This document shows positions 55,447 through 63,232 of a DNA stretch of 63,232 nucleotides, in pieces. Each line of letters starts with the position of its first letter. The stretch's first letter is position 1. The stretch lies in contig SHVN01000004.1 in the NCBI GenBank assembly GCA_009694215.1, forward strand, positions 1 through 63,232, given 5' to 3'. The stretch comes from Xanthobacteraceae bacterium. Its GTDB lineage: Bacteria > Pseudomonadota > Alphaproteobacteria > Rhizobiales > Xanthobacteraceae. The notes beneath the pieces were generated by a model. That model ran no database searches, was not told the origin of the DNA, and worked only from the letters and a program-made list of their open reading frames with translations. Both the position numbers and the translations under genes were made by a program.

Positions 55447-55609
55447 GCCTTGCGGGGCTGCGGGGTGCGTCAGAGACACATTCCCCGGGGCCTTACGATC
55501 TCGAAGGGAGCTGTCCCTGGCCGGGGCCCTGGTTCCGGTCATATGGCGCCCACCTACTTATGTAGGTTCCCGGGATCACGCTCCGACGGCCTTCGCGGCT
55601 CCGCACTTT
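55447..55609 (+). ncRNA. ssrS: 6S RNA
   Basis: A ~160-nt region between zapA and the 5-formyl-THF cyclo-ligase gene, the classic 6S site. The 5' segment TGCGGGGCTGCGGGGTGCGT pairs with the 3' segment around GACGGCCTTCGCGGCTCCGC to form the closing stem. The middle carries a purine/pyrimidine-rich bulge flanked by CCGGGGCC and GGCCGGGGCC helices, and the family segment GGTCATATGGCGCCCACCTA. 6S RNA mimics an open promoter and binds the RNA polymerase holoenzyme. Exact ends are estimated from the stem. Confidence 0.85.
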
Positions 55610-55647
55610 GTTTGCTTCCGTCGGGGAGTGGAATTCGGTCCCGGTTG

Positions 55648-56235
55648 ATGACGGCCATCCCAGTCGGCGATCTCAAAATCGAATTGCGCAAATCCGCGCT
55701 GGCGCGGCGTGACGCGCTGCCGGCCGCCGAACGGCAGGCCGCGGCCGAGGCGATCGCGGCGCGGCCGTTCCCCGTTGCCATCAAGCCGGGCACGATCGTG
55801 TCGGGCTTCTCGCCGCTCAAGTCCGAGATCAACCCGCTGCCGTTGATGCGCAGGCTCGCCGCCTTGGGCGCGACGCTCGCGCTGCCGGTGGTCGCCGGCC
55901 GGGGCCAGCCGCTCATCATGCGCGCCTATGCGTTCGGCCAGCCCCTCAACGAAGGCGTCTGGGGCATCCGCGAGCCGAACGAGGACGCCGCCGAGGTCGA
56001 TCCCGACATCCTGATCGTGCCGCTTGCGGGTTTCGACCGCCGCGGCCACCGCATCGGCTATGGCGCGGGCTACTACGACATGACCATCGGCCGCCTGCGT
56101 TCCCTGAAGCCGGTCGTGGCGGTCGGCATCGCCTATGCGGCACAGGAGTTCCCCGAGGTTCCCGTCACGCCCCGCGACGAACGGCTCGATCTTGTGCTAA
56201 CCGAGCGTGACGTGATCGATTTCCGCAAGGCGTGA
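55648..56235 (+). CDS. 5-formyltetrahydrofolate cyclo-ligase
   Basis: A 195-residue enzyme (YgfA/MTHFS) that converts 5-formyl-THF to 5,10-methenyl-THF with ATP. Motifs: LRKSALARRDALPAAER, VSGFSPLKSEINPLPLM, WGIREPN, LIVPLAGFDRRGHRIGYG, GAGYYDMTIGRLR. It follows 6S RNA directly, as in many proteobacteria, and may be processed from the same transcript. The ATG at 55648 gives a normal length. Confidence 0.95.
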   Translation: MTAIPVGDLKIELRKSALARRDALPAAERQAAAEAIAARPFPVAIKPGTIVSGFSPLKSEINPLPLMRRLAALGATLALPVVAGRGQPLIMRAYAFGQPLNEGVWGIREPNEDAAEVDPDILIVPLAGFDRRGHRIGYGAGYYDMTIGRLRSLKPVVAVGIAYAAQEFPEVPVTPRDERLDLVLTERDVIDFRKA

Positions 56236-56252
56236 ACTTCTTAAGGCAAGAT

Positions 56253-57074
56253 ATGCGAATCCTCTTCATCGGCGACGTCGTCGGCCGCACCGGCCGGAGT
56301 ATCCTGCTCGACCGGATGCCGAAGCTCATTGCCGAATGGGCGCTCGACCTTGTCGTGGTCAACGGCGAGAACGCCGCCGGCGGCTTCGGCATCACTGAGT
56401 CGATCTACAACGATTTCATCGATGCCGGCGCCGACGCCATCACGCTCGGCAATCACGCCTGGGACCAGCGCGAGGCGCTGGTGTTCATCGATCGCGCGCC
56501 GCGGCTCATCCGCCCGATCAACTATCCGCCCGGCACGCCGGGGCGCGGCGCCGCCATGATCGACACCAAGAGCGGCAAGCGCGCGCTGGTCATCAACGCC
56601 ATGGGCCGCATCTTCATGGAGCCTCTCGACGATCCGTTCACCGCGGTCGAGCGCGAACTCTCCGCCTGTTTGCTCAAGAGCGGCGCCGACGCCATCGTCA
56701 TCGACATGCATTGCGAGGCCACGAGCGAGAAGCAGTCGATGGGCTATCTCTGCGACGGCCGCGCCAGCCTCGTGATCGGCACCCACACCCACGCGCCGAC
56801 CGCCGACCACCGCATCCTGCCGGGCGGCACCGCCTTCATGTCCGACGTCGGCATGACCGGCGACTACCAGTCGGTGATCGGCATGGACAAGGACGAGCCG
56901 CTCAACCGCTTCCTGCGGCGGATTTCACAAAGCAAGTTCGAGGCGGCGAATGGCCCCGCGACGCTTTCGGCGCTGGCGGTCGAGACCGACGACGCGACCG
57001 GTCTGGCCGTACGGGTCGGGCCGGTGCGGCTCGGCGGCATACTGGAAGAGGCGCGGCCCACGTTCTGGGATTGA
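56253..57074 (+). CDS. TIGR00282 metallophosphoesterase (YmdB-like)
   Basis: A 273-residue calcineurin-like phosphoesterase. Metal ligands appear in RILFIGDVVGRTGR, VVNGENAAGGFGI, LGNHAWDQRE, MHCEATSEKQSMGY and VIGTHTHAPTADHRIL. YmdB of Bacillus hydrolyses cyclic nucleotides and shapes biofilm genes; the role in alphaproteobacteria is not known. The ATG at 56253 (MRILFIGD) is the family start; it lies 17 bases after the cyclo-ligase stop. Confidence 0.93.
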   Translation: MRILFIGDVVGRTGRSILLDRMPKLIAEWALDLVVVNGENAAGGFGITESIYNDFIDAGADAITLGNHAWDQREALVFIDRAPRLIRPINYPPGTPGRGAAMIDTKSGKRALVINAMGRIFMEPLDDPFTAVERELSACLLKSGADAIVIDMHCEATSEKQSMGYLCDGRASLVIGTHTHAPTADHRILPGGTAFMSDVGMTGDYQSVIGMDKDEPLNRFLRRISQSKFEAANGPATLSALAVETDDATGLAVRVGPVRLGGILEEARPTFWD

Positions 57075-57204
57075 GGCGCTGCACGAGTGGCCTGCTGCTT
57101 CTTGGGTTCTCTTGGCTTTCGTCCGCCCCGGCAGAGTGGTAGCAGTTTCGCCGATCTCCGGCCCTCCGGGGAATGACAAGCCAAAGCTATCATGGTGGCC
57201 CATT

Positions 57205-57792
57205 TTGTTTCCGACGGACCTCACCTCGTTCCTCGACCTCATACGGCAGCACGGCGATGCGGCCTATAGCCTCATGTTTGCCTACGCGGCCTCGCACAGC
57301 CTGCTGCTTGCGCTGTTCGCGGGGTACGCCGCGCATTCGGGTGCGCTGAGCTTAGGCGCCCTGATAGCGGTCTGCTGGTTCGGCAGCTTCACCGGCGACG
57401 TGATCCGCTTCTGGATCGGGCGGCGATTTGGCACTCGCTGGCTCGGACCTTTTCCCCGCATCAAGCGCGCGGTGGAGACGGCAGCTCAACTGGCGGACTG
57501 TCACTATTTCTGGATGGTCCTCTTCCATCGCTATCCGCACGGCATTCGAGGTGTCGCCGGCTTCGCCTACGGGATGTCGCGGCTGCCTTGGACCACTTTC
57601 CTGGTGCTCAATTTCGGCGCGGCGGGTCTGTGGTCTTGCGCCATCGTTTCGACCGGCTATGCCTTCGGCCAGGTTTCGGAGAAGTTCATGAGCGATGCAT
57701 CTTCGGGCCTCGGCATGGTCATGCTGTTCGTGTTCCTTGGCCTTTCCTGGATTCTGAGCAAGAAGCTCGATCGCATCGTGGAACGAAGCTAA
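57205..57792 (+). CDS. DedA/VTT-domain membrane protein
   Basis: A ~195-residue inner-membrane protein with the VTT pattern: SHSLLLALFAGYAAHSGALS, FGSFTGDVIRFWIGRRFG, FHRYPHGIRGVAGFAYGMSR (the conserved Arg-x-x-Pro-like reentrant loop), and helices WTTFLVLNFGAAGLWS and LGMVMLFVFLGLSWIL. DedA-type proteins move or flip lipids. No good ATG opens the frame; I use TTG 57205 (LFPTDLTSFLDL). The upstream 130 bases hold no other gene; a nearby ATG at 57192 is out of frame. Confidence 0.78.
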   Translation: MFPTDLTSFLDLIRQHGDAAYSLMFAYAASHSLLLALFAGYAAHSGALSLGALIAVCWFGSFTGDVIRFWIGRRFGTRWLGPFPRIKRAVETAAQLADCHYFWMVLFHRYPHGIRGVAGFAYGMSRLPWTTFLVLNFGAAGLWSCAIVSTGYAFGQVSEKFMSDASSGLGMVMLFVFLGLSWILSKKLDRIVERS

Positions 57793-57916
57793 GGCGCGCG
57801 GGCTCGATTTGAGAGCGGCGATGGCCGAGCGTTTATGCATCCGCGCCTAGTGACTTTTTCAGCCGCTGCGCTTTATATCGCGGGCAATCCAGCGCGAGCG
57901 AATTCAGAGTAAGACC

Positions 57917-58663
57917 ATGGCCGGTCATTCCCAATTCAAGAACATCATGCACCGCAAGGGGCGCCAGGATAAGGCGCGCTCCAAGCTGTTCGGCAAGCTC
58001 GCCCGCGAAATCACGACAGCCGCCAAGCTCGGCCAGCCCGACCCGGCGTTCAATCCACGGCTGCGCGCGGCCATCATCGCGGCGCGCGCCGAGAACATGA
58101 CCAAGGACGTCATCGAGCGTGCGATCCGGAAGTCGCAGGGCGGCGATGCAGAGAACTACGACGAGATGCGCTACGAGGGCTATGGGCCGGGCGGCGTCGC
58201 CGTCATCGTCGAGGTGCTGACCGACAACAAGAACCGCACCGCGGGTGACGTGCGGGCGACCTTCACCAAGGCCGGCGGCAATCTCGCCGAGACCGGCGCG
58301 GTGTCGTTCATGTTCGACCACGTCGGCGTGGTCGAGTTCGACGCCAAGGTGGCAAACGCCGACCAGGTGCTGGAGGCCGCGATCGAGGCCGGCGCCGAGG
58401 ACGTGGTGTCGGACGAGAGCGGCCACGAGATCTACACCATGACGGAGACGCTTCGCGAGGTGGCGAAGGCGCTGGAGGCCAAGTTTGGGGAGCCGCGCAA
58501 GTCGGCGCTGGTCTGGAAGCCGAAGAACACGGTCGCCATCGACGACGAGAAGGGCGAGCAGCTGATCGGCCTTCTCGAAACCCTCAACGAGAACGACGAC
58601 GTGCAGAACGTCTACGCCAACTTCGAAATGTCGGACGCCGTCGTTGCGAAGATGACGGCCTAA
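57917..58663 (+). CDS. YebC/PmpR family protein
   Basis: A 248-residue member of the YebC family with the classic head [18 protein letters not shown], then [40 protein letters not shown] and [16 protein letters not shown]. YebC proteins act as DNA-binding regulators in some bacteria and help ribosomes through proline stretches in others. It lies directly ahead of the ruvCAB genes, the usual neighbourhood (yebC-ruvC), although here a leftward TSUP gene intervenes. Confidence 0.95.
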   Translation: MAGHSQFKNIMHRKGRQDKARSKLFGKLAREITTAAKLGQPDPAFNPRLRAAIIAARAENMTKDVIERAIRKSQGGDAENYDEMRYEGYGPGGVAVIVEVLTDNKNRTAGDVRATFTKAGGNLAETGAVSFMFDHVGVVEFDAKVANADQVLEAAIEAGAEDVVSDESGHEIYTMTETLREVAKALEAKFGEPRKSALVWKPKNTVAIDDEKGEQLIGLLETLNENDDVQNVYANFEMSDAVVAKMTA

Positions 58664-59439
58664 CGCAATATCGGATCGAGCAACGGCAGGCTGAGCAGCG
58701 CCGCCAGCGCGCAGATGGCGTAGGCGATGCGGCGGTAAAGCTGGTCGGATGCTCCGCGGAAGAAATACGCGCCGGCGCCCACGCCCGCGACGTAAGGCAC
58801 GCCCAGCATCAGCGACAGCGCGACCGAGCGCGCTGTGAACAGGCCCTGCCAGCCATACACCGCGATCAGCGCGATACCGCAGAACAGGAAGAACACCATC
58901 AGGTTGGCGCGCAGCGTGATCGCGCTGTTGCCGCGGCTGAGCCAGTAGAGGATCACCGGCGGCCCCGCGATCTGCGCCGCGCCCGCGCCGACGCCTGCGA
59001 TCATCCCGACGCCGGCGGTGATCGGCAGCGACGACGGGCCGCGGTAGCGCCATCCCGACATCAGGATGAGGACGAGGCCGATCACCAGAATGGCGATGAT
59101 CCAGCGCAGCACGATCGGATCGAGCACCACCAGCAGATAGGTGCCGAGCGGCACCGTCACCGCCATGGCGATCGAGATCGGCAGCACCTCGCGCCAGGTG
59201 CAGCGGCGAAACTCGAAAATCACGAACGGCGTGCTCGAAAGGAAATCGACCAGTAGCAAGGTGACCGCGGCGATACGCGGCTCATAGACCGCCGCGATCA
59301 GCGGCATGTAGATCATCGCGCCGCCAAAGCCCGAGAAGCCGCGCACCAGGCCTGCCGTGGCGGCGATGGCCGCGGCCGACAGAAAGCGGACGTCGGTGAA
59401 TGCAGCGGCAAACGTCGCGCTGTCTGGAAATTCGATCAC
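58660..59439 (-). CDS. TSUP-family membrane transporter
   Basis: A 259-residue polytopic protein with eight or so helices and TSUP motifs [19 protein letters not shown] and, in the second half, [18 protein letters not shown]. It belongs to the same superfamily as the pair near 20 kb but to another branch (short motif GFSGFGG). The start is GTG 59439. It overlaps the yebC stop by four bases on the opposite strand and interrupts the yebC-ruvC pairing. Confidence 0.9.
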   Translation of the reverse strand: MIEFPDSATFAAAFTDVRFLSAAAIAATAGLVRGFSGFGGAMIYMPLIAAVYEPRIAAVTLLLVDFLSSTPFVIFEFRRCTWREVLPISIAMAVTVPLGTYLLVVLDPIVLRWIIAILVIGLVLILMSGWRYRGPSSLPITAGVGMIAGVGAGAAQIAGPPVILYWLSRGNSAITLRANLMVFFLFCGIALIAVYGWQGLFTARSVALSLMLGVPYVAGVGAGAYFFRGASDQLYRRIAYAICALAALLSLPLLDPILR

Positions 59440-59559
59440 GTTTCAGGTCCCGGCGGCTTGGTCTAGCAGGCGCCTGCCCCGAGCGCGATTGGGGAGAATG
59501 GGGAGCCGCCAAGCAGGCGCTTTGCCGCGGACGCTCGGCGGGGCTATCAACGGGGCATC

Positions 59560-60075
59560 ATGGGCCGCCCGATTCGCATCCTCGGCATCGATCCGGGGCT
59601 CCGCCGCACCGGCTGGGGTCTGATCGAGGTTGAGGGCAACCGCCTGATCTTCATCGCCTGCGGCTCGGTCGCGACCAGCGACAAGGTCTCGCTCGCCGAG
59701 CGGCTGGTGACGATCCACGACGGGCTTGCCAAGGTGGTCGAGGAATTCACCCCCGACGAGGCGGCGGTGGAGGCGACCTTCGTCAACAAGGACGCCAATG
59801 CGACGCTTAAGCTCGGCCAGGCCCGCGGCGTCGCCATGCTCATTCCGGCGCGCGCGGGAATTCCCGTGGCCGAATACGCGCCCAACCTGGTGAAGAAGAC
59901 CATCGTCGGCGCCGGCCACTGCGAGAAGGAGCAGATCCGGCTCATGCTGCGCGTGCTGCTGCCGAAGGCCGACCCGCCGACGCATGACGCTGCCGACGCG
60001 CTCGCCATCGCGGTGACGCATGCGCATCACCGGCAGAGCGCGCTGTTGAGGCTGAAAGTGGCGGCAGCGCGATGA
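59560..60075 (+). CDS. ruvC: crossover junction endodeoxyribonuclease RuvC
   Basis: A 171-residue Holliday junction resolvase. Acidic catalytic residues are visible in [14 protein letters not shown] (Asp), [14 protein letters not shown] (Glu), and [11 protein letters not shown] (Asp pair). It cuts junctions symmetrically after RuvAB migration. Its stop overlaps the ruvA ATG, so the two are coupled. Confidence 0.97.
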   Translation: MGRPIRILGIDPGLRRTGWGLIEVEGNRLIFIACGSVATSDKVSLAERLVTIHDGLAKVVEEFTPDEAAVEATFVNKDANATLKLGQARGVAMLIPARAGIPVAEYAPNLVKKTIVGAGHCEKEQIRLMLRVLLPKADPPTHDAADALAIAVTHAHHRQSALLRLKVAAAR

Positions 60076-60689
60076 TCGGCAAGCTCAAGGGCGTCATCGA
60101 TAGCTACGGCGAGGATTTCATCGTCCTCGACGTGCACGGCGTCGGCTATCTGGTGCATTGCTCGGCGCGCACGCTCCAGGCGCTGCCGGCCGCGGGCGAG
60201 GCAGCGACACTGTCGATCGAGACTCATGTCCGCGAGGATCAGATTCGGCTGTTCGGCTTCCTCTCGGACGCCGAGCGCGAATGGTTTTGCCTGCTGCAGA
60301 CCGTGCAGGGCGTCGGCGCCAAGGTCGCGCTTTCGGTGCTGAGCACGTTTAAGCCCGGCGATCTCGCGTCCGCCATCGCGATGGGCGACAAGGCCGCGAT
60401 CCGGCGCGCGCCCGGCGTCGGCCCCAAGGTCGCCGAGCGCCTGGTCATCGAGCTGAAAGACAAGGCGCCGACCTATTCCGATCTCGACCCGGCGGTCATC
60501 AGCCTGTCCGGCGCGCTGTCGGAGAAGCGTGCGCCCCGGCCGGTGCTGGATGCGGTCTCGGCGCTGGTCAATCTCGGCTACGGCCAGCCGCAGGCGGCCG
60601 CCGCGATTTCCGCCGCCAGCCGGAACGCGGGCGAGGGAGCGGAAACGGCGCAATTGATCCGGCTCGGACTGAAGGAGCTCTCGAAGTGA
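60072..60689 (+). CDS. ruvA: Holliday junction DNA helicase subunit RuvA
   Basis: A 205-residue junction-binding protein. The OB domain is [20 protein letters not shown], followed by [12 protein letters not shown]. Helix-hairpin-helix motifs are [18 protein letters not shown] and [20 protein letters not shown]. The C-terminal RuvB-binding domain reads [18 protein letters not shown]. It holds the four-way junction for RuvB. Both ends overlap neighbouring genes by four bases. Confidence 0.97.
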   Translation: MIGKLKGVIDSYGEDFIVLDVHGVGYLVHCSARTLQALPAAGEAATLSIETHVREDQIRLFGFLSDAEREWFCLLQTVQGVGAKVALSVLSTFKPGDLASAIAMGDKAAIRRAPGVGPKVAERLVIELKDKAPTYSDLDPAVISLSGALSEKRAPRPVLDAVSALVNLGYGQPQAAAAISAASRNAGEGAETAQLIRLGLKELSK

Positions 60690-61114
60690 CGGCGCTCAAC
60701 GAGGCCGACCGCGAACTCGTCGCCGCCGCATCGGAAGCGATCCGCCGCCGCTATCGCTACGACTGGCAGGAGGTCGGCGCGGCGCTGCGGACGCGCTCCG
60801 GCAAGATCTTCGCCGGCGTCAGCCTCGACGCCTATCTCGGCCGCATGGCGGTCTGCGCCGAGGCCGTCGCACTGGGGCAGGCGATCACCAACGCCGGCGA
60901 ATTCGGGATCGAATCCATCGTCGCGGTGCGGCATCCTCCACCCGAGGAAAAAGATAGCCCCATCGCGGTGGTGTCGCCCTGCGGCGCTTGCCGGGAGCTG
61001 ATCTGGGACTACGATCGGAACGCGCGGGTCATTGTGCCGGGGCCGAATGGGCCCGAGGGGGTCGGGATCGGCGAGCTCATTCCGAACAAGTACAGCCGCG
61101 AACGAGGAACCTGA
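60686..61114 (+). CDS. cytidine deaminase-like protein between ruvA and ruvB
   Basis: A 142-residue zinc deaminase-fold protein. The zinc/catalytic motifs are [14 protein letters not shown] (Cys-Ala-Glu) and [13 protein letters not shown] (PCGAC). The layout resembles cytidine/blasticidin deaminases, with Cys as the first ligand. The GTG start overlaps the ruvA stop, and it ends 3 bases before ruvB, so it is co-translated with the recombination genes. The substrate is unknown; a free nucleoside is most likely. Confidence 0.87.
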   Translation: MTALNEADRELVAAASEAIRRRYRYDWQEVGAALRTRSGKIFAGVSLDAYLGRMAVCAEAVALGQAITNAGEFGIESIVAVRHPPPEEKDSPIAVVSPCGACRELIWDYDRNARVIVPGPNGPEGVGIGELIPNKYSRERGT

Positions 61115-61117
61115 GCC

Positions 61118-62160
<1,043 letters not shown>

Positions 62161-62164
<4 letters not shown>

Positions 62165-62562
62165 GCGACAAGGTCATCAGTGTGGTGGCCGCGTTGATCC
62201 GCGACAAGAACGGCCGGGTGCTGCTGGTGCTCAAGCGTGGCACCTCGGCCTTTATGCAGCCCGGCGGCAAGCGCGACACCGGCGAAAGCGATGTGGCCGC
62301 GCTGTCGCGGGAGATCGTCGAGGAACTGGGCTGCAGCGTCATCGAAAACAGTGCTCAGGCGTTCGGCGTGTTCGATTGCGCGGCGGCGAACGAGCCGGGC
62401 TTCCAGGTGCGTGCCGCCATTTATGCCGTCGATGTCCAGGGTACGATCAAGCCGCAGGCCGAGATCGATCAAGTGCTCTGGGTCGATCCGCGGGCGCTTC
62501 CCGATCTGCAATTCGCGCCGCTGACCCGCGACCACATCCTGCCGCTGGCGCGAATGCTCTGA
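62161..62562 (+). CDS. Nudix hydrolase
   Basis: A 133-residue Nudix protein with the box [20 protein letters not shown] followed by ELG, which fits the Gx5Ex7REUxEExGU pattern. The head [20 protein letters not shown] and length suit a MutT/NUDT-like nucleotide diphosphatase. The substrate is unknown. Its ATG overlaps the ruvB stop and its stop overlaps the ybgC ATG, so it is inside the same translational chain. Confidence 0.93.
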
Positions 62563-63029
62563 TGCCGGACCCGACATCGCATCTCGACGGCGAGATCCGC
62601 GACGGCCGGCATCGCCAGCCGGTCCGGGTCTATTACGAGGACACCGATTTTTCAGGCGCGGTCTATCACGCGAGCTACCTGCGCTTCATGGAGCGCGGCC
62701 GCACCAACCATTTGCGCCTCGTCGGCGCCGACCAGCGCGCGCTGTTTCAGGAGGTGGCGAAGGAGGCGCCGGGCTTTGCCTTCGTGGTGCGCTCGATGCA
62801 GATAGAATTCATGAAGCCCGCGCGGATGGACGACATCCTCGAAGTCGTCACGGCGCCTGTCGAGGTGAAGGGCGCGTCGATCATCTTGCACCAGCGGGTT
62901 AATCGCGGTGAGGAAATGCTGGTCGATGCGCGCGTGCAGGTTGCTTTCGTGTCGGGTGGCCGGGCGCAACGCATTCCGAAGCCGCTTCGTGTCGCAATGG
63001 AATCCCATCGTTTGGTGAGCGCAGTTTAG
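62562..63029 (+). CDS. ybgC: Tol-Pal-associated acyl-CoA thioesterase YbgC
   Basis: A 155-residue hotdog-fold thioesterase. The catalytic motif is VYYEDTDFSGAVYHASYLRF (Asp in the DTD/DFSG loop), with ERGRTNHLRLVG and KPARMDDILEVVTAPVEVKG. YbgC usually opens the tol-pal operon (ybgC-tolQRAB-pal). The ATG at 62562 overlaps the Nudix stop. An IS5-type element begins directly after the stop codon, where tolQ would be expected further on. Confidence 0.94.
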   Translation: MPDPTSHLDGEIRDGRHRQPVRVYYEDTDFSGAVYHASYLRFMERGRTNHLRLVGADQRALFQEVAKEAPGFAFVVRSMQIEFMKPARMDDILEVVTAPVEVKGASIILHQRVNRGEEMLVDARVQVAFVSGGRAQRIPKPLRVAMESHRLVSAV

Positions 63030-63232
63030 GGTCCTAGGGCCTATCTTCAGTTGAGGAGGATGATAGCGGAAGCCAGTTGGACCCCGGCGAGAAAATTTCT
63101 GGCGAGTTTGTCGTATCGTGTTGCGATGGCGCGAAAGTGCTTGAGTTTATTGAAGAAGCGCTCGACGAGGTTGCGTTCGCAGTAGAGCGCGAAGTCGCAA
63201 TTGCGCTGGACCTTGCGATTGGCTTTTGACGG
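63030..63232 (-). mobile_element. IS5-family insertion sequence, one end, continues off window
   Basis: The segment from just after the ybgC stop to the window edge is the end of an IS5-family element. Its outer bases around GGTCCTAGGGCC are a likely terminal inverted repeat, and the leftward transposase 3' end starts at 63047. The other end and any target duplication are outside the window. Confidence 0.8.
63047..63232 (-). CDS. IS5-family transposase, C-terminal part
   Basis: The last ~61 codons of a DDE transposase, running in from the right edge. The sequence NCDFALYCERNLVERFFNKL places the catalytic Glu region (ERNLVERFFNKLKHFR), followed by ATRYDKLARNFLAGVQLAS and a hydrophobic end AIILLN. 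This is typical of IS5-family (IS427-like) transposases, which are often made by frameshifting from two frames. No lesion is seen in this part. Confidence 0.9.
   Translation of the reverse strand, partial: PSKANRKVQRNCDFALYCERNLVERFFNKLKHFRAIATRYDKLARNFLAGVQLASAIILLN

Overview
This 63.2 kb, high-GC window comes from an alphaproteobacterium of the order Hyphomicrobiales, most likely the Bradyrhizobiaceae/Xanthobacteraceae side. The evidence is a three-part pntAA-pntAB-pntB transhydrogenase, an aa3 oxidase subunit IV, alphaproteobacterial cell-cycle genes (rcdA, trcR, zapA), DUF1192/DUF4164/DUF465 proteins, palindromic repeats typical of this group, and many orphan Bug-type solute receptors. 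No rRNA, tRNA, CRISPR array or prophage was seen. Most of the window is conserved core genome.

Layout. 1-7.5 kb: a partial Bug receptor, a frameshifted secreted protein, aa3 subunit IV, the pnt operon, an FkbM methyltransferase, an alpha/beta hydrolase, an LpxO-like hydroxylase and a DUF4118 membrane protein. 7.5-17.5 kb: a TPR lipoprotein, a wrecked rpsU copy, lpxD, two DUF465 proteins, three tandem Bug receptors, a decayed hybrid histidine kinase and another Bug receptor. 17.6-24.2 kb: an acyl-CoA synthetase, two tandem TSUP transporters, propionyl-CoA synthetase and small conserved proteins. 24.2-25.7 kb: a lower-GC accessory patch with a PLD-family nuclease, an inverted-repeat-bounded IS remnant, a decayed gene and an IS21 left end. 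25.7-34.2 kb: DoxX, an ABC exporter, rpmE, rcdA with an upstream region holding two CtrA-like boxes and a possible small RNA, a quinone oxidoreductase, a GGDEF/EAL protein with a degenerate GGDEF motif, and a deaminase. 34.2-48.7 kb: a split ModA-like receptor, AlgH, a DsbD-N-like protein, peroxiredoxin, rnhA-thrB-ispH, trcR, a MotA/OmpA-like pair with a GNAT, suhB-efp, a Sel1 protein, a ThiE-like protein, a Bug receptor and an acyl-CoA dehydrogenase-like flavoprotein. 48.8-54.4 kb: a carbon-metabolism run tkt-gap-(47-aa membrane ORF)-pgk-fda. 54.6-63.2 kb: DUF4164-zapA-6S RNA-5-FCL-YmdB-like, a DedA-like protein, YebC, a TSUP protein, ruvC-ruvA-CDA-like-ruvB-Nudix-ybgC, and an IS5-family transposase end directly after ybgC.

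The most interesting signals are: (i) two CtrA-type boxes and a structured, terminator-ended segment upstream of rcdA; (ii) an 18-nt motif containing a GANTC (CcrM) site shared upstream of the MotA-like gene and tkt; (iii) five genes that each carry a net one-base deletion, which is either real decay or a systematic consensus error; (iv) an IS5-type element between ybgC and the place where tolQ would be expected; (v) a cytidine-deaminase-like gene inserted between ruvA and ruvB; and (vi) an unannotated 47-aa membrane ORF coupled to pgk. I did not find a convincing new multi-gene defence or metabolic system.
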